Of a DNA stretch of 64,000 nucleotides, positions 49,985 through 61,279 are shown one piece after another. Both the position numbers and the translations under genes were made by a program. Below the pieces are notes generated by a model. It did not search any database and was not told the origin of the DNA. It saw only the letters and a list, made by a program, of their open reading frames with translations. Position 1 is the first letter of the stretch. Each line of letters opens with the position of its first letter. Source of the stretch: Symbiodinium sp. CCMP2592 (Eukaryota > Sar > Dinophyceae > Suessiales > Symbiodiniaceae); NCBI GenBank assembly GCA_905221615.1, contig CAJNDT010004513.1:480001-544000 (forward strand), given 5' to 3'.

Positions 49985-52900
49985 TACGAGGTCTGAGATG
50001 TGAAACTACTGCCTGTGATTGACTTCTGTCCATATGCACAAACTCGTTCACCATTAAAACGCGTTCGGCACGTGACATCAAAGCTGACCGATCAACCTAG
50101 TATCAACTTGACAACCAAAAGAAGAGCATCTTGCACCTACTCAGACACGGGCAATCAATTGATGCGGCTACCATAAAAGTAAGGAATTGGAGGTTCTTTT
50201 TGCCCCTTTATACAGCTGCACAACCATCTGAACTGCTGCAAGGCCAGGAGGTGAAATGGAGGTTTAGGGCTCCTGGCTTCGGGTTCCGACTTTTGCTGCC
50301 AAGGGTTCGAGGCCTGCGAGTTGAAGGCTTAAGGCTCCAAGCAGCTGCAGCACCAGCCGACTAGTAAACAAGCTCAGCCTTGGCAGCACGAGTACACATT
50401 AACGTTATTACCCCGCCCTCCCATTTCCCTAAAGGCCCAAGATCGGAAGTCGAAACAACACGAGAAAACGCTGGCTGGACAGAAATCCATATGGGCTAGC
50501 ACAAACTACGTTTGCACATCAACAGCTTTGCGCACCTGCAGGGCTTCAGCGCCAAGATGCTGCCCAGCACTGGCACCAGTCAACACGCACGTCGACACAA
50601 CCGCGTGACAAACGTGTTGAAAGTTCGATACAGATGACACTCGTGACGTGACAAGTGTCACTGGCGTGGAATGCAAGCCACAACCAAACAGTTCTCGTGC
50701 CTCAGGATTCCAGCTGGCTGTGGCACTGAGATTTGAGCGCTGCCTCGGGAACAGGCATGCGATTCGCAAGTTTCACATTCGTCTGCAGATGCGCCGTGCC
50801 AAGATGAGACCTAAGCTACGTCATCTAGCAGAACTACACAGGAAAAACTTACCCGAGCAGTCGGCAACCCAACAGGGAGCACTAGGTATGCTGCTTGGAA
50901 GCAACAGGCTGGAACTGTCCATGGGATAATACTACTTGGCATCACACTTGAGCCCCCGCGCCTGACAGCAGGATGTGCAGACCTTCGATCTCAACACCAT
51001 AATTCACGATCACCTCCTCCTGCAAACACAACTGGACAGTCGAGACTGGCGTTGACATCATGTGCTCTAATCTTATGCTTCTTCTGGGTTACGACGACTC
51101 CTGCTCGTAAGCACGAACTTGAGAAATCTCGGCCACCTGACAGCACTTCACTGTGGCCCGGGGACATCTGATTCTTGGACATGCACAGCAGGCAAGTGTA
51201 CTTCGCTAAGGTTCACTCTCGTTCCAGGTCCTTTTCATCCAGGCTGGCAAACATGGGCACCTGCCTGCGCAAACCCGATGCCAGAAAAGCTGGAACCGGA
51301 AGGCTCAGAGTCTCCACACGGCGAACCGAATGATGCTACCGAAATACACCCCAACGGCAGCGATCGCACTTTGCCGCATGTGCCACCCGGTTGCGTTGCA
51401 ACTCCGTGCACCGTGGGCCACGGAGCAGGTGACACAGGACGCAACTCTGCCTGAAGCTTCGGGCCGACCGACACGAAATTCAGAACACATGAATCAGCTA
51501 CCCAGCCGGCCAAGTCTGATCCAACGCTATTCCACGGCTTTTCGGCGCGAACCGGCTCTGTGTTGACTTTTCGGGCTAACTTAGGGATTGAGATTTTTCG
51601 GCTGAGGGTTTTGGATTGAGGTTGGCTCGTTGTTTCTCGGATCATGCTTTCCGGTGCCGGAAGTGCCCATGCATACCCGGTCATGCAATGAGAGGCAAGT
51701 CGTCGCCACCACGGTCTGCTCTAGATTGCCTGCCGCCTGCGCTTTCCTCTGCCCCGAAAATGACAGACCGAGCTTCTGGTCGGAACGCGCGAAGTGGTCC
51801 CACGCCGTGATCGAAGTCCACTACGACAGGCAAATGCACCAGTGCCAAGTCTGCCGGAAGCAATTGGAGTCGTGGAGGCCACGGGCTTGACAGCTTTGAG
51901 AGTCGACCTTGCTGCTTTGATTGAAGGGAAGGCTGGAAGATCACGGGATCCAGTATTCCCGAACAAGATGCTGCTCACGCATGCTCACGCCGGAAGACAT
52001 CTACCACTTCTGCCTTGCCTCAACTGCTGCAGGGTCTCCTCTCTGCCAAGTGGTGCACCCTGCGTTCACCGAGAAGTGTGTGGCATCTGGAACACAAAGA
52101 AACCAAAGGAGTAACAGAAGTCCATACAGGTACAACGGACAAGCCTTGGGAACTTGCGTCATCTCGGTCACCCGTTTGCCTCGTGCATATCGCATCACTG
52201 CTCCGATCCTACAGCTGCAGGCTGTTGGTACCCAGACAGCATGCGTCTTGAGCCCCACACGGTTTTTGCGACTGTGCCTTCGAACAGTAAAAGCGATTGC
52301 ATAACACATCTGTGCGCCAGAACTGCACATCTCAGGTCGCTGCTTTACTTCCTCTGTTCCTTGGGAGCAAAGGCTCGAGGCCAACGTGGCAGACGTCAGA
52401 GCTGGGCGGTGTGAACAGTGATCCGCAGCTTGGGCGGCCAAACAGCTGGCACAACTGAGGACCCCACGCGAGTCCGACTCGGAGTCGTGATCGACTTGTC
52501 TAGGAGGCACCATCGACATGACTAAGTCAACAAGTTCACATGCACACGCGAGGGTTGATTGCGAGACACAAGCCAACTCTGCAAATACTGTGACACCGGA
52601 AGATCGCCGGAGCTTTGCACGTAAGCTTCGCACCGGAGTCCGTCTTGACTATCGCAGCTGATGCTGATGGCGAGACCACGACTCAGTGAGATGAACAGCT
52701 ACGTTGGACAATTTGCTGTCGCTTCTGTGTGTCTCGAGTCTGCGGCATGAATCAGATGGAACCACTCCATAGTCGTCCGGATCCACAAAAGTCGGTGCGT
52801 CGTGCGAGAACGAAGGCACCGCGGCGGTACCTCACATGTTCGAGCACAGGCCCTGCTATGGATCACCTCCAGAAGCTCAGAGGATCGTGAGCCAGGATGA

Positions 52901-54290
52901 GCCAGGTTCCTTGAGCTTCTTGAGCTTGAGTTCCGAATGACGCTCGCATGTCATCACAACGTGCAGTTGACAGTGAAAGGTGCTTTTGACTAGTGCAGAT
53001 ACCAGTACTAATAGTAGTGCTAGTACCGGTGCTCGTATTGGTCTCGTACTTACACAAAAGCATCAAATACACATACCAACACTAACGCTGATACTGCTAC
53101 GGAGACTGATACCAACCTATCCCAGCACCACAGAACGAGGCCTTCGGCATGAGCTTGATCCCTGGGGCAGAACTTTTACAGTTGAAAGAACAAATTGTGC
53201 TCTGCCGCAACTTCGACAGCGTGTCTGGGTCTGGGTCGCTGACCGAGCTTTCTGAACCTGAGAGGTGGGCTGATATGCACATGCCTTCAGAAGAACGCAA
53301 GCACTTTTTTCTGTCGGCGTAGGAGTGCCCACTGCGACTCCTATGCCGTGGGCCGGCCGGCACGGCGTTCCAGCTGCTGCTTCAGCTCGCGTTGCTCACG
53401 CTCAGCTTGTTCCTGAGGGGACACCGAATCTAGCAGCGCTGTTCAGCAAAATAGAATGAGCACAATGGAACAGCTTTCGGGTTTCTTCCGTACTCCGGGT
53501 GCTCATGGCCTGGAGCAGGCCCGTGGAACCGAATGCTTAGATCCCGGGTACTAGGTGCCGAAAGCATCAGACACTCCTCTCTTTAGCACATTTGGATGCT
53601 GTGCTTAGCTGTGCCTGCAGTGCTCTCACACCCGCCTGGCGAAGGCGCACACGCTTCGCAGCGAAGTTCTGCTTTTCCTGTGGAAGAAGACTGTGCAGCC
53701 ATCATTTGCTTGCGTGAAACACGGCACCGCGTACACTTGCGAGATCTTGCGAGGCTAGCAGAGCCTCGCGGTCGAGCGCTTCTTCCGCCGGACCGAACAT
53801 GCCGTACACGACGGCTGCAGCGCATGCGAGGAATGTGGCAATCCTGGGAGCCAGCACCAAAACCGGCAGGAAGGTTCGGCCTCATGTGATAAAACTGTTA
53901 TCTACACCTGCGACCTGCAACATCCTCAAATATTCACCTTTTCACGATCCAAGCGCCTGCAATACCAAGCCGCGATATGCCGGACAAACCCTGGTTACTT
54001 GGAGGTGGTTGACGCCGCGCCGCATCCTTGAATGATGTCGGTGCAGTGTGGCCAACAAGTTTCTTCAGCAACCTTTCTTTCAATTTCTGTCAATGGCCAG
54101 GCGGGACATCACAAACTGCCGATTACAAATGACTGCACTTCATGTTGCCTCTAACTCTCCATCTCAGGAACAACAGCAAGTGCTACCTAAAAGCATATGA
54201 TGTATGTTGCGTCCATGCGGTAGGCTTCCGACCCAATCTTTGCTCTTGTACGCAGGTTCTGGCCCATCGTGCCTCTGCCTCCCGACGGGT
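49985..54290. other. Long gene-poor stretch
   Basis: No confident gene. A minus-strand frame at 52,001-52,633 (210 codons) contains a hydrophobic segment and a few exon-like phrases (LRRSSGVTVFAELACVSQST), but no motif. A degenerate ACTAGT/GATACT-rich stretch lies at about 52,985-53,120. Introns or undetected exons are possible. Confidence 0.35.
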
Positions 54291-54293
54291 GGC

Positions 54294-54503
54294 TCAAGGA
54301 CGCGACTTTTGAACATCCAGTAGCTCTTTAAGCGGCATCTTCTGCTGATAGCAAGTCTCGATCATGCCCCGCGCTAGCCTGCGGTCTGGTCTCTTTGCAA
54401 TGCCTCGCAATTCCTGCAGCACTTCGGCATAAGCGTCCTGACATCGTGTGTAGGTCAGCCAGGCGTCCTGACCCATAAAACCTGCAGCTACATTGAAAGC
54501 CAT
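54294..54503 (-). CDS. Small ORF or exon, 69 aa
   Basis: ATG 54,503 to a stop at 54,294. Strongly helical and charged (MAFNVAAGFMGQDAWLTYTR; YAEVLQELRGIAKRPDRRLA), with composition better than surrounding frames. No family recognised. It could be a last exon. Confidence 0.3.
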   Translation of the reverse strand: MAFNVAAGFMGQDAWLTYTRCQDAYAEVLQELRGIAKRPDRRLARGMIETCYQQKMPLKELLDVQKSRP

Positions 54504-54509
54504 TCTGCT

Positions 54510-56370
54510 GTGTTCATGCGTTCGGTGTCCCCCTGCCCCAGGGCCCCACTCCTGGAGCTCACGAAACTTCCTGGCGGCAACCTCCGAGACTCAACATCAC
54601 TGCGCAGGTGAATGAAACTAGCTCGAGGGATCCTCGCTGTCGCTGCCGGAAGGCTGCATGTCGGGGTGAACGGCCTGTCAAATTGTCATTCCTTTGGTTT
54701 CCGCAGCAACACTGGCACATCACGTCATATGTATCATGCGTGCCTTCGCACGTTGGCGGAAAGCTTTCCGGACTTCCTGACACGCCTACATGCAACGCAT
54801 GTTACCTCGTCGGTTCCTCAGAAGCTTTGGTCGGTGAAAACCTGCACAGCACCAGAAGTCCTCCTCGTTGCAATTCCAGCTGACACCGAGTTTTTCCCGT
54901 GGCGATGTAGCGAACTTTCGGCCGCTTCGCCTGCATGTGGTAAGCAGGTGAATCTCACGTCCCAAAACCCACGAAAGCCAAGTCAAGTCCATTGACACCA
55001 CCCTCACATTTATGTTTGTAACTTGCTTCATGACCTTTGTGTATGTTGTCAATGTTGTGTACATATGTCTAATACATGTGTGGATATGTCGTGGGTTCAA
55101 GGAAAAGAATATATGCGCACACGTATACCCGTGTATTCATACTGGGCTTGGGACGGGCTGCCGTTCGGTAATCCTCATGTACACCAACTTGCATCCAGTT
55201 CATATCTTTTTAGAACCTGATACCGACCACTCCGAACAAAACACGTCACGACCAAAAGGACTGCAACGTGATACCAGCCTGCGCATGAAGCATGTAGTTA
55301 CCACGATGTTTTTCGTCGCCAGGGCCCGCTCGCACGAACTAAAGCAAAGTGGAGCTCAGATAACGCCACCGTTGCCTTTCTTGCTTTGCGCGGCTCCTAT
55401 ATCGCTAACATCGCCAAGGCCAGTACTGGACCATAGCACGAACCAGTGCTGGATACAAACCCACAGATTCAAGCTATTCAGGGCAACAGTTACCGGTAAC
55501 ATTGGATGTCCGTGTCGTGAACACAACCGTGGCCTGACACAAGCCCGTAGCAGCTACAACTGCAGAAGCCCCACCTTCTTGCGAGCAGCGCTTGCTCCAC
55601 CATCGGGCATATTGACACACGCATCTTCGATGGCTAGTGTCCAACATTTTGCCAAAATGAGCCAATATGCATGTTTCGACTTTCGCTCTGCTGAAGCTGG
55701 GAGATGCATTGTTGATTAGTGCCGTTGCTTGGAACAGCGGCGGGTGCAATATCCTGTAAGCAATGGCCGCACAAGCTCCGTTTGCGAAACCACCGGAAGC
55801 ACGAGCTGAGGCCCATGACTAACAGCCTTCTTGGCGAGGTTTCCTGGCGCACACCCGGCACAATCCCCGACGGGACAACCAAAGCCTGCCAACCAATCTT
55901 ACGCTGTCCAACAACTGTCGCATCACGATAGTGACCCAGCCAACCAAAAAGTCAACCTCCAAATCTATGCTGTGGGACGCTGCTGCTGGATGTTTCGTCC
56001 TCCATCACTGCAAATTCGAGCAACGACTGCGCCCGAACGCGGCGCGATGCGACACTGAGCCGGTCCAGCCTCGTGTCTTCTGATCAGGATGGGAAGCGTC
56101 GCGCCAACAAGCACAGCCGCACGTCGTCCCGCCGACTTGAAGGATGAATGTGGTGAACGACGAGCTCCGCAACGGCAATGGCTCCCGTGTCAACCAAGGC
56201 GACACCCTACAACGGCAGTTAAGGGAGGCGACTTGAAATGGTCCGCGAGGAGATCGTTCAGAAGGGGAGCCTCTCTCGACGTTGGCAGTGGCAGCAAGTG
56301 GCAAAGAGGGAAGGCTGGCCGCAAAGGATCGGGCAGCGGCGAAGGCAAGCAGCGCGGACCATCGCACGGC
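54510..56370. other. Gene-poor stretch
   Basis: Nothing I can support. A plus-strand frame at 55,012-55,719 is uninterrupted for 235 codons but has no motif; the beginning is hydrophobic by virtue of TTTGT-rich sequence. Confidence 0.35.
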
Positions 56371-56373
56371 AAG

Positions 56374-56378
<5 letters not shown>

Positions 56379-56472
<94 letters not shown>

Positions 56473-56632
56473 GGAGAGCGAGGGAGGGAGAGGGAGGGAG
56501 GGAGAGGGAGGGAGAGGGAGGGAGAGGGAGGGAGAGGGAGGGAGAGGGAGGGAGAGGGAGGGAGGGAGGGAGAGGGAGGGAGGGAGGGAGAGGGAGGGAG
56601 GGAGGGAGAGAAAAAGAGACAGAGAGACAAAA
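56379..56632. repeat. (AG)n then (GGGA)n purine tract
   Basis: (AG)n at 56,379-56,464, then GAGGGAGGGAGA-type units to about 56,610 and an A/G-rich tail to 56,632. Apart from rare C bases the plus strand is all purine for about 250 bp. Ser/Pro/Leu or Arg/Glu/Gly frames here are artefacts. Confidence 0.95.
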
Positions 56633-56704
56633 GTCGACTCCTGCCAAGGAGACGGGCACCCGCGGCCGCGTTGTCTCCGCCCCGGAGGGTTCGACGCAAA
56701 CGCG

Positions 56705-56737
56705 GCATGGGGCTCCGCAAGCGTCATGGCCCCATGC
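56705..56737. repeat. 9-bp inverted repeat
   Basis: GCATGGGGC (56,705-56,713) and GCCCCATGC (56,729-56,737) are perfect complements around a 15-nt loop, next to the purine tract. Confidence 0.6.
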
Positions 56738-57035
56738 GAAGCAAAGCTAACGCAGCAGTGGTAGCAAAAGGGAGACAATGGCATTTACCATGTCGATAGT
56801 ACCGACTCCCAGTCGACATGATTAACAAAACAATTCCCTCCGCACCCTCCACATAAACCGGAGCTCAATCACGAGGCCACTTCAAGTGGTGAGCCGGATC
56901 AGGATGGGTCGCCTGTCTGAAGTGTCTGTCCCACGGGAAGTGGTTCAGCAGGGCAGAGTTCATGATAGTCGGTGCGGCTGCATTCGAAGGGTGCTGCAAC
57001 TGTGCTCGTTGGATTCAAAGTATACCGCGAATCTC

Positions 57036-57310
57036 GGAGCCCCATCGCTACGACCTGCTCCCCAGGATGAGGTCTTGTGCGAGAGTGCGTCTTTGCCTAA
57101 ATATTCTGTTTGTCGTCGTGCGGGGAACCCCAATGCTGCGACCCGGGAGTGGGGAAGGGGAGCACCAATGCTACGACCCAGGGTGGGCGCGGGTGAATGT
57201 AAAGCGGGGACATTGCTACGACCCTCTTGGATGCGAAACGGGGAGCACCATTGCTACCACCCGTGGAGGTGTGAAATCAGGTGGAGCCCCATGCCACGAT
57301 CTCGCTTGAG
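57036..57310. repeat. Degenerate GGGGAGCACCAATGCTACGA minisatellite
   Basis: The phrase 'ccatcgctacgacc' (57,043) recurs as 'ccaatgctgcgaccc' (57,130), 'ccaatgctacgaccc' (57,165), 'cattgctacgaccc' (57,210), 'ccattgctaccaccc' (57,247) and 'ccatgccacgatc' (57,287). The unit is about 35-45 bp, each usually preceded by GGGGA. No long protein frame fits it. Confidence 0.7.
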
Positions 57311-57757
57311 AATACCAAATTGCTGGCGTCCACTCCCGTATGCGAGGAACTCTGCCGTCCCTGCAGCTACGACAAGTCTCTATTGGCGGTCTCATCACAA
57401 TTTCTGTGATGTGCCTGCAGGTCATATCCAATCCGAATCTCCGCAGCGGCGACCCTTCTACGTACACCCTCCTGCCGTCCGTGTTGTTGTGCCGTGACCG
57501 TGTGCGGAGGAATCAGCACGAACGCATGCAGCTCATGGACGCGATGTCTGTGATTGGACTGAACAGGAGTCATCTTGCAGGCCGCTAGAAGAATGGAGAC
57601 GACCTAAACTTTTTTTTAACGGACTTTTCGAGCTGCCCAACGAACGCAGCTAACTAGTCTGCCTGAAGCTACGGACTACGCCACTCGCGTCAGGGCCGCA
57701 ACATGCCGCAACGGCAGGCGACTCTGGCCGGCGGGGCGGGCCTTCACAGGCTTCTGG

Positions 57758-58350
57758 TTTTTTTTTTTTTTCACGCACCTTTTTGTGACAGCACCAAAGG
57801 TACTAGGCCCGGTCCCTGTGCAAACTGCTGTCTACGGGTTAGGCAGGGCGGGCTGGGAGGCGGCTGTTAGCGGGGGCCTGCAACCAGCGTGCGTCGGCCA
57901 GGAGCTCGTGCACAGCGGGTGGGTCACCAGCAGCACCGAGCTCTGCGGCAGCGGGAAGCTCGAGCAGCGAAGTGGCGAAGGCTCGCTGCGCGGCAACGGA
58001 GAGGATGCCGCTCCAACGGTACACCCAAGCGGCTTGAGCAGCGCGGGTTGCAGTGGCTGTTCCCAAACGCCCAATGCCGTGCTGGCGACGGCCTGCTGCA
58101 CCGCCACGGACAACAAGCCCCACCAGCGCCTCGCCCAGCCGGCTGCAGCTATATGTCCTGCAGCAGCAGTCTGACGTGCTCGGCCCTCATTCCAGAAAGG
58201 CCAGCTGCCCCGCCTCGGCGAGCCTCCCGGAGCGCGGCGGCAACTGAGCGTGGAGAGAGGCGGGACATGCAGGTTGCTCTGGAGCAGCTGCGGCAGTGCC
58301 TCGCGAGCCTCGGGCGGGCGCTTGGCTGGATCGGTCAATGCCGTCCAAGT
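57758..58350 (-). mobile_element. LINE B, 3' part, with poly(A) tail
   Basis: Minus-strand end of an RLE-type LINE. From 58,350 it reads TWTALTDPAKRPPEAREALP (region before RT) and then AARRGG-like RT-start sequence (AGLSGMRAEHVRLLLQD, about 58,160-58,215). It then jumps directly to the C-terminal end (AAWVYRWSGILSVAAQRAFA ... AVHELLADARW), with a stop at 57,839. The whole RT and nuclease are deleted. A WARRWWGLLSVAVQQAV phrase just before is a diverged second copy of the same C-terminal motif. The 3' untranslated region ends AAAAAGGTGCGTG followed by A14 (T14 on plus, 57,758-57,771), matching the end of LINE A. Confidence 0.75.
57839..58123 (-). pseudogene. C-terminus of RLE-type LINE B
   Basis: About 80 codons homologous to the end of the LINE A protein: QAAWVYRWSGILSVAAQRAF versus QAAWVLRWSGILAVAAQRAL, then HELLADARW versus HELLADLRW. 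Separated from its own RT by an internal deletion. Confidence 0.75.
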
Positions 58351-60519
58351 CGTTCGCCCCTCAGCTCCAGCAAGCTTGCTTGCCGTTTCAGTTTGGCTTG
58401 AGCACCCGGGCTGGCACCGAAGCTCTCGCCCGTGTCCTCCGCACAGCCACGGAGGTTGACCCCCGCACAACCATCCTCTCCGTCGATGCTGCCGGCGCCT
58501 GCGACCATGTGTCGCGTGCGGCCATGCTCGGGGCTCTGCAAGCACGGGCGGAGCTGCAGCCACTGTTGCCGTATGTCAGGCAGTTCTATGCATCGCAGAG
58601 TCTTTACACGTGGGTTGACGACCAGGGGCGCAGCCATGACATTCTGCAAGGTGAAGGCGGCGAACAAAGTGATCCGTTGATGCCCGGCCTGTATTCCCTC
58701 GCAGGGCACGAGGCGCTGCGCACGGTCCAGGCCCGCCTCCGTGATGGTGAAGCTGTGTTCGCGTACCTCGACGACATCTACGTCGTCGCGCTGCCTGAGC
58801 GAATACGTGAACTCTACTCTTCGGTCGAAGACGCCTTGTGGCACCACGCGCGCGCCCAGCTCAACCCCGGCAAAACCAAGATTTGGAACGCTGCCGGGGA
58901 GGAGCCTGCTGATATCGGCGACTTGCAGCGTCAGGACGGCGACCCAGTATGGGTTGGGGACTGGGCGCTCCCGCGCGAGCAGCAAGGGCTTACCGTGCTC
59001 GGGACACCGCTTGGCTCCGAGCCGTTCATTTTACATCAGCTTCGAGCTAAGCGGGCTCAGCAAGACCGCCTGCTCGAGGCTATACCCGGCGTCGAAGACC
59101 TGCAGGCGGCGTGGCTGCTTCTGCGCTATTGCGCTGCGCCGCGCGCAAACTACTTGCTGCGGGCTTTGCCCCCTGCATTGACGGCTGACTATGCAGCTGG
59201 GCACGATGCGGCGGTAGCCGCATGTCTAGCCACCCCTTGGCTCTGCGGAACGCCCGCTGCCGGAAGGGCCCCTGATAGCTGCCCAGCTCCCCACCAGGTT
59301 CGGAGGCCTCGGCCTGCGCTCAGCTGCAGCTGACCGGCATGCAGCACATTGGGCATCCTGGTGCGACACGCTCCCAGTGCTGCAAGCACGGGCACCTGCC
59401 GCTGCTGCTCGCATACTGCGGGCCTTGCAAAGCCCGGTTGCGCACCAAACGCCATCCATCACCGCTGCGCAGCAATCAGCAACCTACCTCCGAGGTCAAG
59501 GCTTTGCCGCTCCACAGTGGGATGCGGTTCCGGCGGCCCCTCCAGCTGCCCCCCGCAGCGACGAAGCAGGTGACCACTTGCGAGGCTGGCAACGCCCCGC
59601 CGCCCACGCCTGTGACGAGCGCGCGCTCGAGACGCACTTTGCAACCCTTTCCCCCGCGTCCCAAGCGCTGCTGCTGTCGCAGACAGGCCCACATGCCAGC
59701 CGCAGCATCTCTGTCCTGCCAACGCATGCGGATGTCGCCATTCCTAGTGACCTCTTCCGGGTGATGCTGTTGCGACGCCTCCGCTTGCCACTCCCCCTCG
59801 CGCCCCGCGCTTGCAGCTGCCGGGGGCACCTCGATGCCCTGGGAGACCACCGTGCCGCATGCGCGACATCCGGGGCCCTCGCTGCGCGCGCCATCCCCTT
59901 GGAGCGCGCTCTTGCGAGAGTATGCCGCGAAGCGGGAGCACGGGTGGCCATCAATGTGCGTCTCGCCGACATGAACCTTGATGTTCCCGTGCACGATGCA
60001 CGCCGCATCGAAGTTGTCTGCAATGGGCTTCCGCTTTGGCATGGACACCAGCTCGCAGTTGATGCCACTATCGTCAGCCCAGTCGGGCGTGATGGGGAGC
60101 CCCGGGAGCGGTCCCATGCCCGAGCTGGTGTTGTCCTTGCGAATGCAGCCAGGCGCAAACGCCGACAAACCTACCCGGAGCTCAGCACGGCACGCCGGTG
60201 CCGCCTGGTCGTCTTCGGCATCGAGGTTGGGGGCCGGTGGGCACCTGAGGCCGCCACTTTCGTCCGCTTGCTTGCGCGTGCACGCGCTGCGAGTGTGCCT
60301 GCCACCCTTCGGCCCGCTGCTCAAGCCGCATGGGTCCTGAGGTGGAGCGGAATCCTTGCTGTCGCTGCCCAGCGCGCGCTTGCCGCCTCCTTGCTACACC
60401 TCCCTCTCGCCAACGAGTGCACTGGTGGAGGGGCCGAACCCGCTTTGCACGAGCTGCTCGCTGACTTGCGCTGGCACGAATCGCTTGAGTGCAGTCGCAT
60501 GCCCAGCCGTGCTGCGTGA
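58351..60519 (+). pseudogene. Reverse transcriptase and restriction-like endonuclease of LINE A
   Basis: First frame (to about 59,235): QQACLPFQFGLSTRAGTEAL, TILSVDAAGACDHVSRAAML, ILQGEGGEQSDPLMPGLYSL, AVFAYLDDIYVVALP (YLDD at about 58,764-58,775) and LNPGKTKIW. After a +1 break near 59,235 it continues GPLIAAQLPTRFGGLGLRSA and then to the stop at 60,519. The C-terminal half has a zinc-knuckle-like CSCRGHLDALGDHRAAC (about 59,812) and a PD-(D/E)xK-type nuclease region (RRIEVVCNGLPLWHGHQLAV, AVDATIVSPV, RCRLVVFGIEVGGRW). This is the R2-like layout, with the nuclease after RT rather than before it. The N-terminus is missing and the frame is broken, so it is dead. Confidence 0.85.
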
Positions 60520-60603
60520 GTCCTTCCGTAGGCCGTGTGGGCACCGGGACCGCGCGTTTGCAAACGGTTGCAAAAAGGTGCGTTGAAAAAAAAAAAAAAA
60601 AAA
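58351..60603 (+). mobile_element. LINE A, 5'-truncated RLE-type copy inserted in LINE B
   Basis: Begins abruptly at 58,351 inside the RT domain and ends with A18 at 60,586-60,603 after TGCAAAAAGGTGCGTTG. Both flanks are minus-strand LINE B sequence that would be continuous without the insert (AELAPG-IE side at 60,602; TWTALTDP side at 58,350). A short duplicated AAGT occurs at 58,347-58,350 and 60,602-60,605, partly hidden in the tail. This is a standard target-primed insertion with 5' truncation. Confidence 0.85.
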
Positions 60604-60604
60604 G

Positions 60605-61273
60605 TAACTCTATGCCCGGAGCTAGCTCGGCCGCCGTGAGGACGTGCCTGGCGCGGGAAATGTCGCCTTGGCGGACTTTGGTGCAGGCGCGTTCGCGATT
60701 CCGCTCCGCTAAAACCGCAACGTGGAGCCCGAGCGCCGTTTCAGGACGCCAGCGGGGCCGCGCAGCTGCTAGCAGTTGGGTCCACTCTCCGCGCTGGAAT
60801 GGCTGCGCTCTGGCGGGTAGTATTGCGCGGCCTTGCGCGCCCTGGTGTTCGGGGCGTGCCAACAGCATACGCGGGGCGACAAGGAACAGTTTCCAGGCTC
60901 GACTTGCGGCCGAGCTTTGTGCCTCGCCTTCCACGAGCGCCGCGTGCAAGTGAGTTAGCGCCTTCACCAGGGAGCCGCGAACGGCTGCTCGAAGGAACGG
61001 CGGAACGTCCTGCAGCGTCGGCACGGGATGGCGGAGTTCTGCTGTGAGATCGACCGCATCCAGCGCCCCCCAAGCTGCGTCCGCCTCCGCCGTGCATGTC
61101 GGAACCGCGCTCGCCCGGTCGAGCCTCAACGCGAAGCTGTCGCGCACGTCATCCGCGCGCGCTTGCGCGTCCGCTGCGAGGGCTGCACCTCCATCAGCTT
61201 CGAGCAAAGCGGACCGAGCTGGAGCGCTGAGATAGCCGTCGGCCGTCATGCACACCAGCACGGCCGCCGACAA
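60605..61273 (-). pseudogene. Region upstream of RT in LINE B
   Basis: A frame reading WGALDAVDLTAELRHPVPTL, VPPFLRAAVRGSLVKALTHL, SRAWKLFLVAPRMLLARPEH, FQRGEWTQLLAAARP and DISRARHVLTAAELAPG up to the LINE A junction. The order and the Trp-Lys-Leu-Phe / Ser-Arg-Ala-Arg phrases are typical of the segment in front of the RT in this LINE type. The open frame continues into antisense LINE A sequence (below 60,602), which is not coding. Confidence 0.7.
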
Positions 61274-61279
61274 TGGCGA

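Noticed and set aside
56238-56784. Long open frames on both strands across the GA/GGGA tract (Ser/Pro/Leu-rich or Arg/Glu/Gly-rich)
   Set aside because: They are translations of a simple repeat; every frame is open because the repeat contains no stop codon.
60182-60602. Minus-strand continuation of the LINE B frame to 60,182
   Set aside because: It runs through a T18 run into the antisense of LINE A; coding homology stops at the insertion point.
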